Source of the DNA: Calamus simplicifolius
Taxonomy: Eukaryota > Streptophyta > Magnoliopsida > Arecales > Arecaceae
Reading direction: 5' to 3'
DNA: 64,000 nucleotides
Assembly (NCBI GenBank): GCA_900491605.1
Contig: UESW01001800.1
Coordinates: forward strand, 191,163 to 255,162
The notes beneath the pieces were generated by a model that searched no databases, was not told the origin of the DNA, and saw only the letters and a program-made list of their open reading frames with translations. This document shows, in pieces, positions 54,446-64,000 of this stretch; the first letter of the stretch is position 1; each line of letters opens with the position of its first letter. The position numbers and the translations under genes are program-made.

Positions 54446-54849
54446 GTCGGCTCGAGAGCGATACAAAAATCAGAAAAATGTTCTGATAGACTTTAAAACT
54501 CGTCCCAAATAAATTTAAATATAAATGTGACTTGAATAGAATTGATTTGATCATCAAGACATTTTCCATTAAGTTATTGATTATCAAATGAGTAGTATAG
54601 GAATTCTTTTTGAAATCTCAAGTTTAATTCATGAAATCTCAAGTATAATCTCAAATATAAAAATTCTTTTTGTTGTAATTGATTCAAGAACTCATTGAAT
54701 GTAAACATTGGTAGTTTATATTGTTCATTTTTAAATAAACTCATGGTATTTGATAAATAATTCATTGTTTCTATTAACATATTCATGGCTTTTGGAAATC
54801 ATCAAAATCAATAGAGTTGGGGCAATTATGTTTCAATAATTTCTCAACA

Positions 54850-55080
54850 TATTACTACTCGGGAAAAAGGCTACCAATGTTATTTAGTTCGTTGACAAGG
54901 TCGACCAGAACCTGAGGATTTGTGGATCACTCGAGAGGATCTGCAGTCCCTTGACCCAGACCTATTGGAGCATTACCAGAGCTGGATTGATCCTTACTCG
55001 ATAGGATCGAGTTTCTCCCATTCTGAAAGAATTGGAGCAGGCACCAAGATCAGAGGTTACTGAGCTCATTATGGATTTCT
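54850..55080 (+). pseudogene. Chromovirus chromodomain-like C-terminus, right fragment
   Basis: Joined to 44633-44696 after removing one TATTA, the reading is ILDDQAITTREKGYQCYLVR, a TGA, then QGRPEPEDLWITREDLQSLD and PDLLEHYQSW. The W(K/Q)G.PE...W(I/E).REDL pattern is that of gypsy chromovirus integrase tails, which bind histone marks in known cases. A stop replaces the conserved tryptophan. Upstream pol is missing. Confidence 0.65.
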
Positions 55081-56245
55081 GATTGATGTAGTTAGACTTT
55101 TGATTCCTGTTAATTCATTTGAGTTTAGAGTCATTATGGATTTCTTACTTTATATTGGTTTGACTTTAAGTCCTGCAATCAAGTTTTGTCAGTATGAGTC
55201 CAGTGATTTTTATTTGAGTCAAGTCAAGATTTATTGAGTCAAAGTATAAGAAATTCAAGACCCAAGACCATGAAGGACTATATTCAGTGCGCCACCTCAG
55301 CAGCCACATGGAATCTTAGTCAAAGTAGACGTCATCTACTCAATTAGGACATTCCAAAATTTTCATGAAGTCATCTCAGTATAAAATGAAGCAAATAAGC
55401 CCTCTATGGAAGGTGATTTACTATCCACCTCTTATAAAAAGCAGAATATGCCGCCATCCCCTAATCTCTTTTTCTTGTTTCAAGATGTCGTCTATCTTCT
55501 TATTTGGAAAGCCATCCCTTGATCTCTTTTTCTTATTTCAAGATGCCGCCTATCTCCTTATTTGGAAAGCTATCCCTAATCTCTTTCCCTTATTTCAAGG
55601 TGCCACCTATCTCCTTATTTAGAAACAGTATGGTACCTTTATTTTTTCTTTTTTTCATGTAATTCAAGGGTTAGGGTTTATTATAAAAACCCTTCCTTCT
55701 TTTTGTAGAGAACAATTGATGATTAATGAAAAAGAGTCTTCTTCTTCTATTTTTTAGTGCTCCTGAGCATTGACACTTCATGAGGAAGAGGGTGATAGGC
55801 CCAACAAATATCCGTTCCAACACTTGTTCCAAGCATCCCAGCCCCAAGATGCCAAGGTGCTATAATCCTTAGCTAAAGTTCTCCTTGCCTTCAGAACCAT
55901 CTAAAGGAAAGCTGAAACATTCGTGGAAGCAAAGCTTCTTCTTCCAAGCGCCCATCCTGAGAGTTGTATGATCCAATCTTTTAGAACAAAGATCATCATT
56001 GCCTAGTAATCAGACCCATCCCTTCTTATATGTTTTATTTTGTTGAAGAAAGAGTATGTTCTAAGTAGTGGTTTCTCAACCCTAGGATCATGTTTTCTTT
56101 ATTACTTAGTGAATTGTGTTCTGCGGATAGTTACTTTACTCTTTACATATTCATCCTTAGTTTATTCTTACTCGTTTCAGAAAGTAAAGCACCTTAAAAT
56201 CTAAATCATTACTCTACATTAATCTTTTGCATGGTACATCCCACA
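55081..56245. other. Probable LTR of the chromovirus remnant and unassigned DNA
   Basis: Downstream of the chromodomain are a TATA-like CTTATAAAAAGC (55430), a three-fold repeat of ATTTGGAAAGC(C/T)ATCCCTTGATCTC around 55450-55620, and a possible LTR end GGCCCAACA near 55805. No second LTR is present to fix the borders. 55810-56245 shows no gene I can recognise. Confidence 0.4.
55450..55625. repeat. Short tandem repeat, about 54-bp units
   Basis: Three units of ATCTCTTTTTCTT.TTTCAAGATG.CG.CTATCT.CTTATTTGGAAAGC type. The repeat gives rise to the only long ORF in the area. Confidence 0.65.
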
Positions 56246-56796
56246 TCACAATGAAAAATCCCAATCCTTCTCTTCATGTCCGCCAAAGAAATAAATCTCC
56301 ACCTTGACCTATCCCCATAAACATAATTTTTTTTTTCATTTTCATCCACACTTTGTAGGGAATGATAAATCTCAATATCCACGCCATCCCCCTCTCATCT
56401 TTCTCCCATCCAGCCCTATCCTTTCTTTAATAACATATATAAATTTTTAGTAAAAAATTTTAGAATAATTTTATAGATATAAAATATATAAGGGTAATAT
56501 AGTACTTAAGTATAAGGCCAATAGGATAAAGTAGGAATATACTTATTTCTATCCTCGCTATGTTCCTGCTAGTGAGGATAAAAATAATTCTACTCTTTAT
56601 CTTTATCCTAACAAAAGGTGAAAAATATCTACCCCGAACATGACAAGGTGAATCTTCACTTTATGAGTTAAAATTGCCATCCGTAATATGTATTATTACT
56701 TATCTAGCAAGTTATGATATTCCATTTGTTCGTATATGAATGATACATAAATAATTCTTTTAATTTTATCTAAGCTTATGTAATGGAATATTAGGA

Positions 56797-57929
56797 AACT
56801 GCAAAAAAATTCATTTTAGCGATGCCAAAATGTATCACTAATGCATCGCTAAATCCATTTAGCGATGCATTAGCGACACATTTTGGCCGTCACTATAAAT
56901 TTCATCGCAAATAGCAATCCATCGCAATGTCATCACTATTTAGTGACGAAATTGCGACGCAAAAAAATGCGTCACTATTTTGCAACAAAATATAATGCAA
57001 CGTAATTTAGCGACGCATTCGCAACTCAAAATTGCATCACAATTTTGCGACTAATTGCATCGCAATATTGCGACGCATTTGTATAGCGACGCAATATTGC
57101 ATCGCTAAATAGCGACGCAATGCAATGTGTCGCTATATTTTGGTTTAACTTTTTGTAGTAAAAAAGCTCATAGTTGTACATTGGGCTAGGCTGGTCAGTT
57201 TGCCCAATGAAACGGTGTGTATCGGCGGCACCACAACATGCCCGAATTGCCGACTATAAAGTCTTATCCGGGACTGACGCTGCCTTCAATTCGATCCACG
57301 CCTTTGTGTCGAAAATGCAGCCTAAACCCTAAATGCCCAAAACCAATGCTAAACCTAATCTTAAAACCCAAAACCCTAAAACCCTAATCTTAAAACCCTA
57401 AACTCTAAAACCCTAAAACCCTAATTAAACCTTAAAACTCTAAAACCCTAAAACCCTGGAACCCTTAATTCCTAAACCATGAATTGCTAATCTTAAAACC
57501 CTAAACTCTAAAACCCTAAACCCCTAATTAAACCCTAAAACTCTAAAACCCTAAAAACCCTAAAATGCTAAACAACGACACATTTAAGTGCATTGCTAAA
57601 CAGCAATACAATTAAATGCGTCGCTCTTTAGCAACTCATTTGCAACGCACTTAAATGCGTCGCTGTTTAACAACTCATTAGCGACACACTTAAATGTGTT
57701 GTTGTTTAGCAACGCATTAATGCGTCGCTAAATAGCGACACATTAAAATGCATCATTAAATAGTAAAATGCATCGCTAAATGTGTCGCTATTTTAAAACG
57801 AAAATTTTTTGGGTCGCTAAATCCATCGCTATTTAGCGACTAATTTAGTGCGTTGCAAAATTGCGTCGCAATTTTATCGTTATTTTGTGACGAATATTTG
57901 CGTCGCTATTTCATGAATTTCTTGTAGTT
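56797..57929. mobile_element. CACTA-like non-autonomous element or pair of CACTA ends
   Basis: The left end AACTGCAAAAAAATTCATTT and the right end AAATTTCTTGTAGTT-like (57914-57929) are inverse copies of an eroded CACTACAAGAAATTCAT terminus. Both flanks are full of GCGACGCA / TGCGTCGC subterminal words (56818-57140 and 57590-57905). A further end-like motif TTTTTGTAGTA at 57152-57162 means two elements could be joined here. No transposase is present, and the 3-bp flanks do not match. Confidence 0.5.
57321..57571. repeat. Degenerate telomere-like repeat (CCCTAAA/CCCTAAAA)
   Basis: About twenty-five CCCTAA-type words in 250 bp, many as AAAACCCTAAAACCCTAA, interrupted by TCTTAAAA and TTAAACC. 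A larger unit (CTAATCTTAAAACCCTAAAC) occurs twice, about 120 bp apart. The orientation is that of a left chromosome end, but it lies between CACTA-like subterminal repeats. Confidence 0.8.
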
Positions 57930-58015
57930 AATGCAGTATATAACAATTGAAAGTTTGGGAACCAAAATGAATTTTGATGGGGATTTGAGGATCAAAAGCA
58001 TAATTTAAGTAGTGA

Positions 58016-58335
58016 AGCATCTCACCGGAGTTCCTCTTAATTAATTACAAGAGATTACAATAAATATTTGGCTGCTCGATTGCACTTCAAACCAAAAGCT
58101 ACAATGCGTGCAATTCAAGAACTAAACATGAAGTGGATGTTTCTTGACAGAAATGAAACTGCTTGCGCGCAGTCGCAAAGCTCCAATTTGCAGCCTTAAC
58201 GGCCATCATTTGCACCCTTAACGGCCATCCAGTGCCGGTGAGTGTCTCGTCAAATGGAAGTTGAAACTTTTCACTGTAAAACGCATGGAAAATTTCTCCC
58301 CTTGCGCTGGTGATCAATGGCTACCTCGTCCCATT
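58016..58335. other. Unassigned part of the insertion in repeat copy 2
   Basis: Carries a 72-codon minus-strand open frame (58317-58099; MITSARGEIFHAFYSEKFQL...) with non-repetitive composition. I do not recognise it. It is GC-richer than its surroundings and could be a captured gene fragment, or chance. Confidence 0.3.
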
Positions 58336-60360
58336 GCTGGGGACTTTCATATGAGAATCTAAACATTTAACACCATCGCCACGCTGGCTACCTATGCCCC
58401 CTTACCCTTTGCTCTTGGCTGTCATCTTGGTGTCCTCCTCTTCCTCATTTCCCCCCTTTTTTTTACATCTATTTATTTATTTATTTATCTGATTTGCTCC
58501 TCTTTTCCTTGTTTATCTTTTTGGTGTTAATAAGTGGTTAACTCGCCCAGTGAAGCGGATGGTTTTATAGGGCTAACATTTTGCCAGTTAGCTGCATTGT
58601 TACCTTATGAAACCCATCACATTTTAAAAATGTTATATTTTTTATATTTAGTTACATAAAAATTTAATAAAATAACTGACGTGCTACCTAAATATAAACT
58701 TATATAAGTTAGTTGATACGGTCACACACCAACTATATCATTAATTTTAATTAATTTTATAAAATAAAATATTAAAAATATAATATTATTCAAATATAAG
58801 GGATTAAAGTGTAACAAATTAAATAAAAGTTTGAAGATAAAAAAGAATAAGATCAAATCATCGAAATTTTAACAGTGTCATCAAAACAAATGATGATATA
58901 AATATGTTTATAATTATTTGAAAATAACTTTATTTGAAATATATAGTTTATTAAAGTATTTTTATTTATTATGCTAACAACTTTTGGATGCTTCAAGTTG
59001 TTTTTGATACTTTCCCACCACTCTTATTTTTCTTAAAATTTTTAAGTTTTTCTTTCAAAATTTTATTAACTGTTCATCCTTTCTTTTTCTACCATCATCC
59101 ATCTTACAAGTGAACCACCAGGATCATCCTCGCTTTATATCTTTTATCCTCATTTTTTTCCTTTATAACCCTCTCATTGGCTTCAATTTCTCCTTATATA
59201 TGTTGAGCAGTAGGATATCAATTTTTTATTATACTTTAATGGCAAAAATATAATTTTGGTCTTCCAATTAACCTTTGGTTAAAATTCATTTTGATCCTCA
59301 AATCGAATAAAATTTAAGTTGTCACTGTCTAACCCGTTATATTTTAACAATATAACATTCTTAATGTCTTCTCATATGAGGTCAATTAATGGACAGAATA
59401 TGTCAATTGTCATTTGAGTTTTCAATTGTCATTAGAGTTTTTAATAACTTATTATGTAGGATATGTAGCGAACTATGTTTCCATATAAAGATATTATATT
59501 GACTATTTCATCAATTTTAATTATCATGAAAAATGTAATGTTATTAACATATAAAAGGATTAAATTAAAGTCATTGAAAGTTTGAGGATCAAAATAAATT
59601 TAGAATAAAAGTTTAAGGATCAAAAAATATATTTGAGCCTACTCTAGTGTTACGGCAATATTTTTTTGAAATCTTTTAGTGGGACTAAGGATGCCAATGG
59701 ATTGGGATAGACCTGGCTCCGAAAATCATATACAAGTTGCCAATGGATTGGGATGGACCTGGCTCCAAAATCATACACAAGTTTAAATCTCAAAGCCAGG
59801 GTTGAGGCCGATCTAACTCATGGTATTGAACTGGATCAAACTCAAACAATTCCTCCATCTATTTTCCATGGAAATTACAGTCCCGACCTCCAGCTAAAAA
59901 TTGGACCGAGAGAAGCTTTCAAGCTAAACAATCCAGCTCCCCACTCTAACGGTTTTCGTGCTTAGCCAATGCATCCAAACTTGAACCCATATACCATCGC
60001 CGCCTTGAATTTTGCATAATGATTGTAGCTTGTGGTCTTTGATGTTAGAGATTGTAAGATATCTTTATCGGTTTGAAAAATTTAGCATAGATCATAGCCC
60101 AATATAAATCAACTGGATTGATAGGAAGCACGAGAACTTATATTAAACCAAATTCTTTTGATTTGAGTGGAAAGCAATGTCTCTATTAAATTCATATAGC
60201 AAGTAAGAATTTATTTTCAATTGTTGACTCATTTCCTGTTGGTTTAAATGTTAGAATTCAATTGATTATCCAACATGATTTTAGAGCTCAAGTTTACCGA
60301 AAGCCACATGGCCGAATACATACAATACTTCATTATTAAAAACTATATATTAATATCCGA

Positions 60361-60678
60361 GTATTCATTTATTTATTTTGGTTTCTTAATTTGTTGTTCT
60401 AATTTTTTTAATCATCTTGGTCCTATTAATGTTAGTGAACCTCATGATGTTTTAGGCACGTAAGTGTTCCTTCATAATTGGATCACTGGCCTTGCTTCAT
60501 AATTTGTAAGAGATAAATTAAAATAAATCATAAAGTTCATGATTTAATATAATAGATCTTGAAATACTTTTAAAAAACAATTCATAAAACTAATAAAAGA
60601 TTTAGAGAATCTAGATTGGAGACCAAGGTGCTTTCATAAAAGCATTACTTCCCCTCTTGGAGGATTGATAATTCTAAT
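60361..60678. other. AT-rich spacer before the second Tat-like element
   Basis: No gene or repeat recognised. The bases just before the LTR are CTAAT, the candidate target duplication of the next element; its partner is outside the window. Confidence 0.4.
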
Positions 60679-61472
60679 TGATGTGGCTAATCCGACATCG
60701 TTAGAGTTGACGGAGAAGATAATTGCCGGAGCCCCACCTCAGCCCCCGAGGCACCTTCGGCCGAGGTCCCCGAGGCCTTGGACCTAGCATCCCCTCGGCC
60801 TCGGACCCGGCGTCCCCTTGGCCTCGGCCTTGGCCTTGATGTCCCCTCAGCTTCGGCATCGGACCCGGCATCCCCTCGGCCTCGACCTCGGACCCGGCGT
60901 CCCCTCGGCCTTGGTCTCGGGACTGGAGGGACACCGTAGCCTCGGGCCTCATGTCCCGCCACCTCAAACCACCTGAACACCCACGTGGCCCACCAACCAT
61001 CCGAGACGGCCACGTGGTCTACTACCTCCTGCAACAATGCATGGCCGCAACCCGTAACGGCGCACGCCTGACACGACTAGGCCCACCTGCTGCCTATAGC
61101 GCCGCGCTTGGCAAATGGCCGGCGGGGCAAGACACCTCTGACATGCTCAGTGTTTGTTGCAACCTATCACTGTTAGCCTTGCCCTCTGCCCGCTACCGGA
61201 CAAGGGCACCTTGAAATCAACCACCTTCTAGAAGTTGAAAAAGGGACCCTCAAACAGGTGCAAAAGCCCACACTCACAACGAGGAAGGGATCTGAACTCA
61301 AGTTTTCTAGCTATCTTTTTGCTAGTTTACTCTTGTCTGTTCACGAGTTGCTTACTTGAGCGTCGAAGGGTCCCTACCGGTGCAATCGGTCTCCGAGGAC
61401 TTCTTGAAGGAGCACTTCGAGGAGAAGGATCTCCGTTTCCCGATGTTGAAGGAAGGTGACTTGGCGGCAACA
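60679..61472 (+). repeat. 5' LTR of the second Tat-like element
   Basis: 794 bp, TGATGTGGCTAATCC to ...GGCGGCAACA. Carries a CCCCTCGGCCTCGGACCCGG-type minisatellite at 60745-60950. Confidence 0.78.
60745..60950. repeat. LTR minisatellite, GCCTCGGACCCGGCGTCCCC units
   Basis: Imperfect 18-36-bp units rich in CCTCGGCC; the open frames on the minus strand (RGRRVRGRG-type) are artefacts of the repeat. Confidence 0.7.
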
Positions 61473-61474
61473 GA

Positions 61475-61487
61475 TTGGTGCGCCAGG
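61475..61487 (+). other. Primer binding site of the second Tat-like element
   Basis: TTGGTGCGCCAGG, two bases after the LTR end; differs by one base from the site at 27233-27245. Confidence 0.65.
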
Positions 61488-61559
61488 TAGGGGGGACGAA
61501 GAGAAAGAAAAGCCTCAAACCAGTCAATTACAGATTCTCTTCCCTGAGCATTCAAGAAA

Positions 61560-63000
61560 ATGGTGACAACGCGTGCGCAAGAAGTTTCCACCAGCCACGC
61601 TGGGAGGTACCGCCTAGGAGCGGACCTGCTAGCGGCCAGTTCCCTTGCTCCCCAGGCTGGCATCCTCACACCACTATCGCCACCACCGCCGCAGCAGCAT
61701 CAAGATGATCAGATCGCTGCCCTCACCATGCAAGTTTAATCGCTAGTGGCGGCGGTCCAAATTCTGCAACAGCAACCGGGGCCACCCTTATCAGTCCCAG
61801 GGGTGGTTCAGCCCAGTCAGCATTCTTCTCGAGGGAGATCTTCCATCCAAGAAGTTTGCCACCGCCGCGCTTCGCCCAGGCATCATGGCCGGGAGACCTC
61901 TAAGAGGTCTCGGTCTACTTCTTGCCACGCCAGTGCTTCCCCCAAGCTGCGGCATAGAAGGGAGGCGAGCGCACCCGTCTTCAACGCCGTCACTCCTTCC
62001 CCTCCTCAGCATATTCAAGGGAGGGGTCCTTCGATGGCCGGATAGCTCGCCGGGCTGAGCGCCAACTTGATGAGTACAACCAACGGCTAAAGGAGCTCAG
62101 TTGCCAGATCACCAACCTGCCAGAGGCGGACTATGACAGTCGACCACCGTTGTCCCGCCGTATTATAGAGGAGCCAATTTTAACCCAGTTCCGTCTTTCT
62201 TAGCTGGACCCGTATGATGGGACCATCGATCCCCTGGACCATCTAGAAAGCTACAAAGTCCTCATGCAGGTCCAGGGGGCAATCGACTCTCTTCTCTGCA
62301 TCGCCTTCCCCACCACCTTGAGGAAGGCCGCCCGAGCCTGATACTCCCATCTACCGCCGCAGAGTATCAACTCCTTCCGCCAGCTGGAGAGGGCCTTCTT
62401 GGCCCATTTCGGTGCCTGTCGGAAGATTCCCTGAGTGGAGGATAGCCTATTTTTCGTCCAGCAGAAGGGTGGCGAGTCCCTGCGGGACTTCGTCACTCGA
62501 TTCAAAGAAGCCACCCTCGAGGTCTACAACCTCTAGGATTCTGTGGCCACTCTGGCCTTAAAGCGAGGGTTCCGCCCCTCCCGCTTTGCATATTCACTTG
62601 ACAAGAAGTCGTCCAGCTCCTACTCTAAACTCTTAAGCCGAACGCAAAAGTACATTCGTGCTGATGAGGCCAACTCCTCTCGGCGCGAGGCTAGTGGTAG
62701 TTTCGCCAAGAAGCAGACTCAGCCCAAGCCTGCTGAGGTTCGTCCCAGGAGGCCTGAGCCTCCCGCCTACCGAGCAACAGTCCTCGGGCTCTTGCTCCCA
62801 AGGGTGGTCCATTCACCCCCTTACTCGCTCCAATATCTCACATTTTGCTTGAGATCGAGGGTGAGCCACATCTTCAGCGTCCTCCTCCGTTGAACCCGAA
62901 GACCCCTCGCAACAAAATCTGTACTACCGCTTCCACCAGGATCACGGCCACGATACCGACAACTGTCACCAGTTGAAGAAGGCGATAGAGGACTTTATAT
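61560..63000 (+). pseudogene. Gag of the second Tat-like element
   Basis: Starts MVTTRAQEVSTSHAGRYRLG at 61560. In-frame TAA at 61739 and TAG near 62043, then a shift into ARRAERQLDEYNQRLKELSC, LDPYDGTIDPLDHLESYKVL and SINSFRQLERAFLAHFGACR (62050-62430), the retrotransposon gag capsid domain, with a TGA at about 62433. The nucleocapsid-like YYRFHQDHGHDTDNCHQLKK lies at about 62920-62980. The capsid core aligns with 26339-26761 of the first element. Confidence 0.78.
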
Positions 63001-63186
63001 AGCATGGCCACCTAGGAAGTTCATCTAGAGGGGCAACCCGGGTGCACCCAGCCCATTGGCGCCTCCGCCACCAATAGCCAGCATCGATAATACCCCAACC
63101 AAGAAGACGGTGGCGATGGTATCCTGGGGGATGGCACATCCAAGAGACCGCATGGGGAGGAGGGGTTAGACTCTGTAATTTTCTTT

Positions 63187-63615
63187 TCTAAAAGGAACCT
63201 AGAGGGGGTGGTCAATAAAAATGATAACAGCGTCGTTGTGTCCATGATGATCGCTAAGCATCCTGTAAAGAGAATTCTAGTTGACAGTGGGAGCTCAGTG
63301 GATGTTTTGAGTTATGATGCATTTGTTCGGATGAATTTATCTCCCGGCTCCCTTCGGCCTGTCGCCACACCCTTGATGGGTTTTACTGGAGACTCTATGA
63401 GGGTTGAGGGGGAGATCACTCTCCCTGTCACTATTGGGATGCCACCGTGTTAGGGCATAGTTTTCATAAATTTTTTGGTAGTTTGGGTCCCCCTTGCCTA
63501 CAATGCCATCCTCGGAAGACCCGAACTCAACCTTCTGGTTGCTGTCATCTCCACTAAGAGGCTGCTCATGAGATTTTCAACCAGCGAGGGAGTCGGGGAG
63601 ATATGGGAGGAGTAG
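63187..63615 (+). pseudogene. Aspartic protease region of the second Tat-like element
   Basis: ILVDSGSSVDVLSYDAFVRM holds the D-S-G active site. A TAG near 63451 interrupts, and the frame continues to AYNAILGRPELNLLVAVIS-like sequence at 63500-63550. Corresponds to 25123-25527. Confidence 0.8.
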
Positions 63616-63739
63616 AACCCGCTACTGCTTTGCTACCACATGGCCCTTAGTCCGTAAGAGGTGGTACCTGCACCTGCATCAGAAGCGCTCAACCTTTGAG
63701 ACTCGGAGAGAAGGGGAGAGCCGGCTAAGCACCTACTGA

Positions 63740-64000
63740 CCTTCCCTCTGGAGGAGGACCCGACAAGGATGATCCAGATCGGAGCCCTACTCCCAGAGAC
63801 AGCCCGCGACCAGCTTCTCGCTTTCCTGCGAGCCAACTCCAACATCTTTGTATGGTTGGCATCCGACATGCAGGCATCCCTGAGGAGGTAATTATCCACC
63901 AGCTCAACATCAAGCCAGAATGTCGGCCCATCCGGCAGAAGAAGAGGAGCTTTGCCCCCGACCGACAGAAGGCCGTTGATGATGAGGTGCGCAAGCTATT
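63740..64000 (+). pseudogene. Reverse transcriptase N-terminus, cut by the window end
   Basis: In shifted frames: a pre-RT segment ending FAWxASDMxGI-like (about 63845-63880), then HQLNIKPECRPIRQKKRSFA and PDRQKAVDDEVRKL at the edge, the block just before the first RT motif. It matches RSFAPDRQKAIDEEIHKLKA of the first element. Confidence 0.7.

Larger units (their letters stand above)
44697..54849 (-). mobile_element. Sirevirus-like Ty1/copia retrotransposon 2, two LTRs (one deleted)
   Basis: Borders TGTTGGCCC (44697) and ...TTTCTCAACA (54849), with the target duplication TATTA at 44692-44696 and 54850-54854. Same order as element 1: 5' LTR 54849-53131, PBS TGGTATCAGAGC, gag, PR, INT, RT, RNase H, palindrome array, accessory ORF, multiple PPTs and the 3' LTR 45763-44697. 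Pol and the transcribed part of the LTR are very similar to element 1; the U3 halves and accessory ORFs are more diverged. It inserted into a chromovirus chromodomain. Confidence 0.9.
53131..54849 (-). repeat. 5' LTR of copia element 2 (full length)
   Basis: 1,719 bp. Contains a TATA box TATAAATA (54076-54069, minus strand) and an array of GAGTCGACTC-type words at 54183-54445 upstream of it. Confidence 0.88.
56250..60360. repeat. Dispersed 2.3-kb repeat, copy 2, split by an insertion
   Basis: 56250-56640 and 58335-60360 match copy 1 (42310-44632) in order. About 1.7 kb between them (56640-58335) is absent from copy 1. Copy 2 also has a private tandem duplication of about 50 bp at 59692-59780. 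Confidence 0.75.
60679..64000 (+). mobile_element. Second Tat-like Ty3/gypsy element, 5' half
   Basis: The LTR starts TGATGTGGCTAATC (same terminal word as the element at 15346-41040, opposite orientation). PBS TTGGTGCGCCAGG, then gag, protease and the beginning of RT follow on the plus strand up to the window end. Protein blocks are similar to those of the first Tat-like element, but the LTR differs. Stops in gag show decay. Confidence 0.82.

Noticed and set aside
57321..57571. True telomere or chromosome end
   Set aside because: The repeats are degenerate and flanked on both sides by long non-telomeric DNA.
60687..61037. Arg/Gly-rich minus-strand ORF resembling an RNA-binding protein
   Set aside because: Encoded by the CCTCGGCC minisatellite in the LTR.

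Overview
This window looks like repeat-rich nuclear DNA from a flowering plant, probably a monocot. It holds plant-type CACTA, Sirevirus-like Ty1/copia and Tat-like Ty3/gypsy elements, a plant L1 ORF1, and one Xa21-type receptor kinase with the usual single intron in its kinase domain. Base composition is moderate and the kinase gene is not GC3-rich, which fits a non-grass monocot such as a palm better than a grass; that placement is low-confidence inference. No rRNA, tRNA gene, CRISPR or bacterial-type operon was seen.

Layout. 1-6595: the 5' part of a CACTA transposon read on the minus strand, with a decayed tnp2-type transposase, a GC-rich tandem array, subterminal repeats and a terminal inverted repeat ending at 6595. 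6596-8853: a gutted Ty3/gypsy element (integrase C-terminus, gag N-terminus, one LTR) that the CACTA element appears to have entered. 8860-10640: an L1-type ORF1 remnant. 11281-14845: the only non-transposon gene recognised, an LRR receptor kinase whose frame is broken by four single-base losses. 15346-41040: a large Tat-like Ty3/gypsy composite with three LTR copies, one outer ACTAT target duplication, an antisense accessory gene (two copies), a 2.5-kb direct duplication in pol and an RT lacking its catalytic centre. A Sirevirus-like copia element (29733-40189, target duplication CTTCG) sits inside the second antisense gene. 41041-44632: spacer plus a copy of a 2.3-kb repeat containing a long-TIR element. 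44697-54849: a second copia element of the same family (target duplication TATTA), inserted in the chromodomain-like end of a chromovirus remnant. 56250-60360: the second copy of the 2.3-kb repeat, split by an insertion with CACTA-like subterminal repeats and degenerate telomere-like repeats. 60679-64000: the 5' half of another Tat-like element on the plus strand, cut by the window edge.

How it fits together. Most of the window can be read as layers of nested insertion, and two host sites can be checked by joining sequence across the target duplications. The most interesting biology is in the accessory genes of the retroelements. The Tat-like element carries an antisense, intron-containing gene with its own TATA box. 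Both copia elements carry a downstream sense gene preceded by the same GAGTCGACTC palindrome array that lies upstream of the TATA box in their LTRs, as if the LTR promoter module had been copied to drive that gene. Single-base losses at short homopolymers recur in unrelated ORFs, so some apparent pseudogenes may be sequence error.
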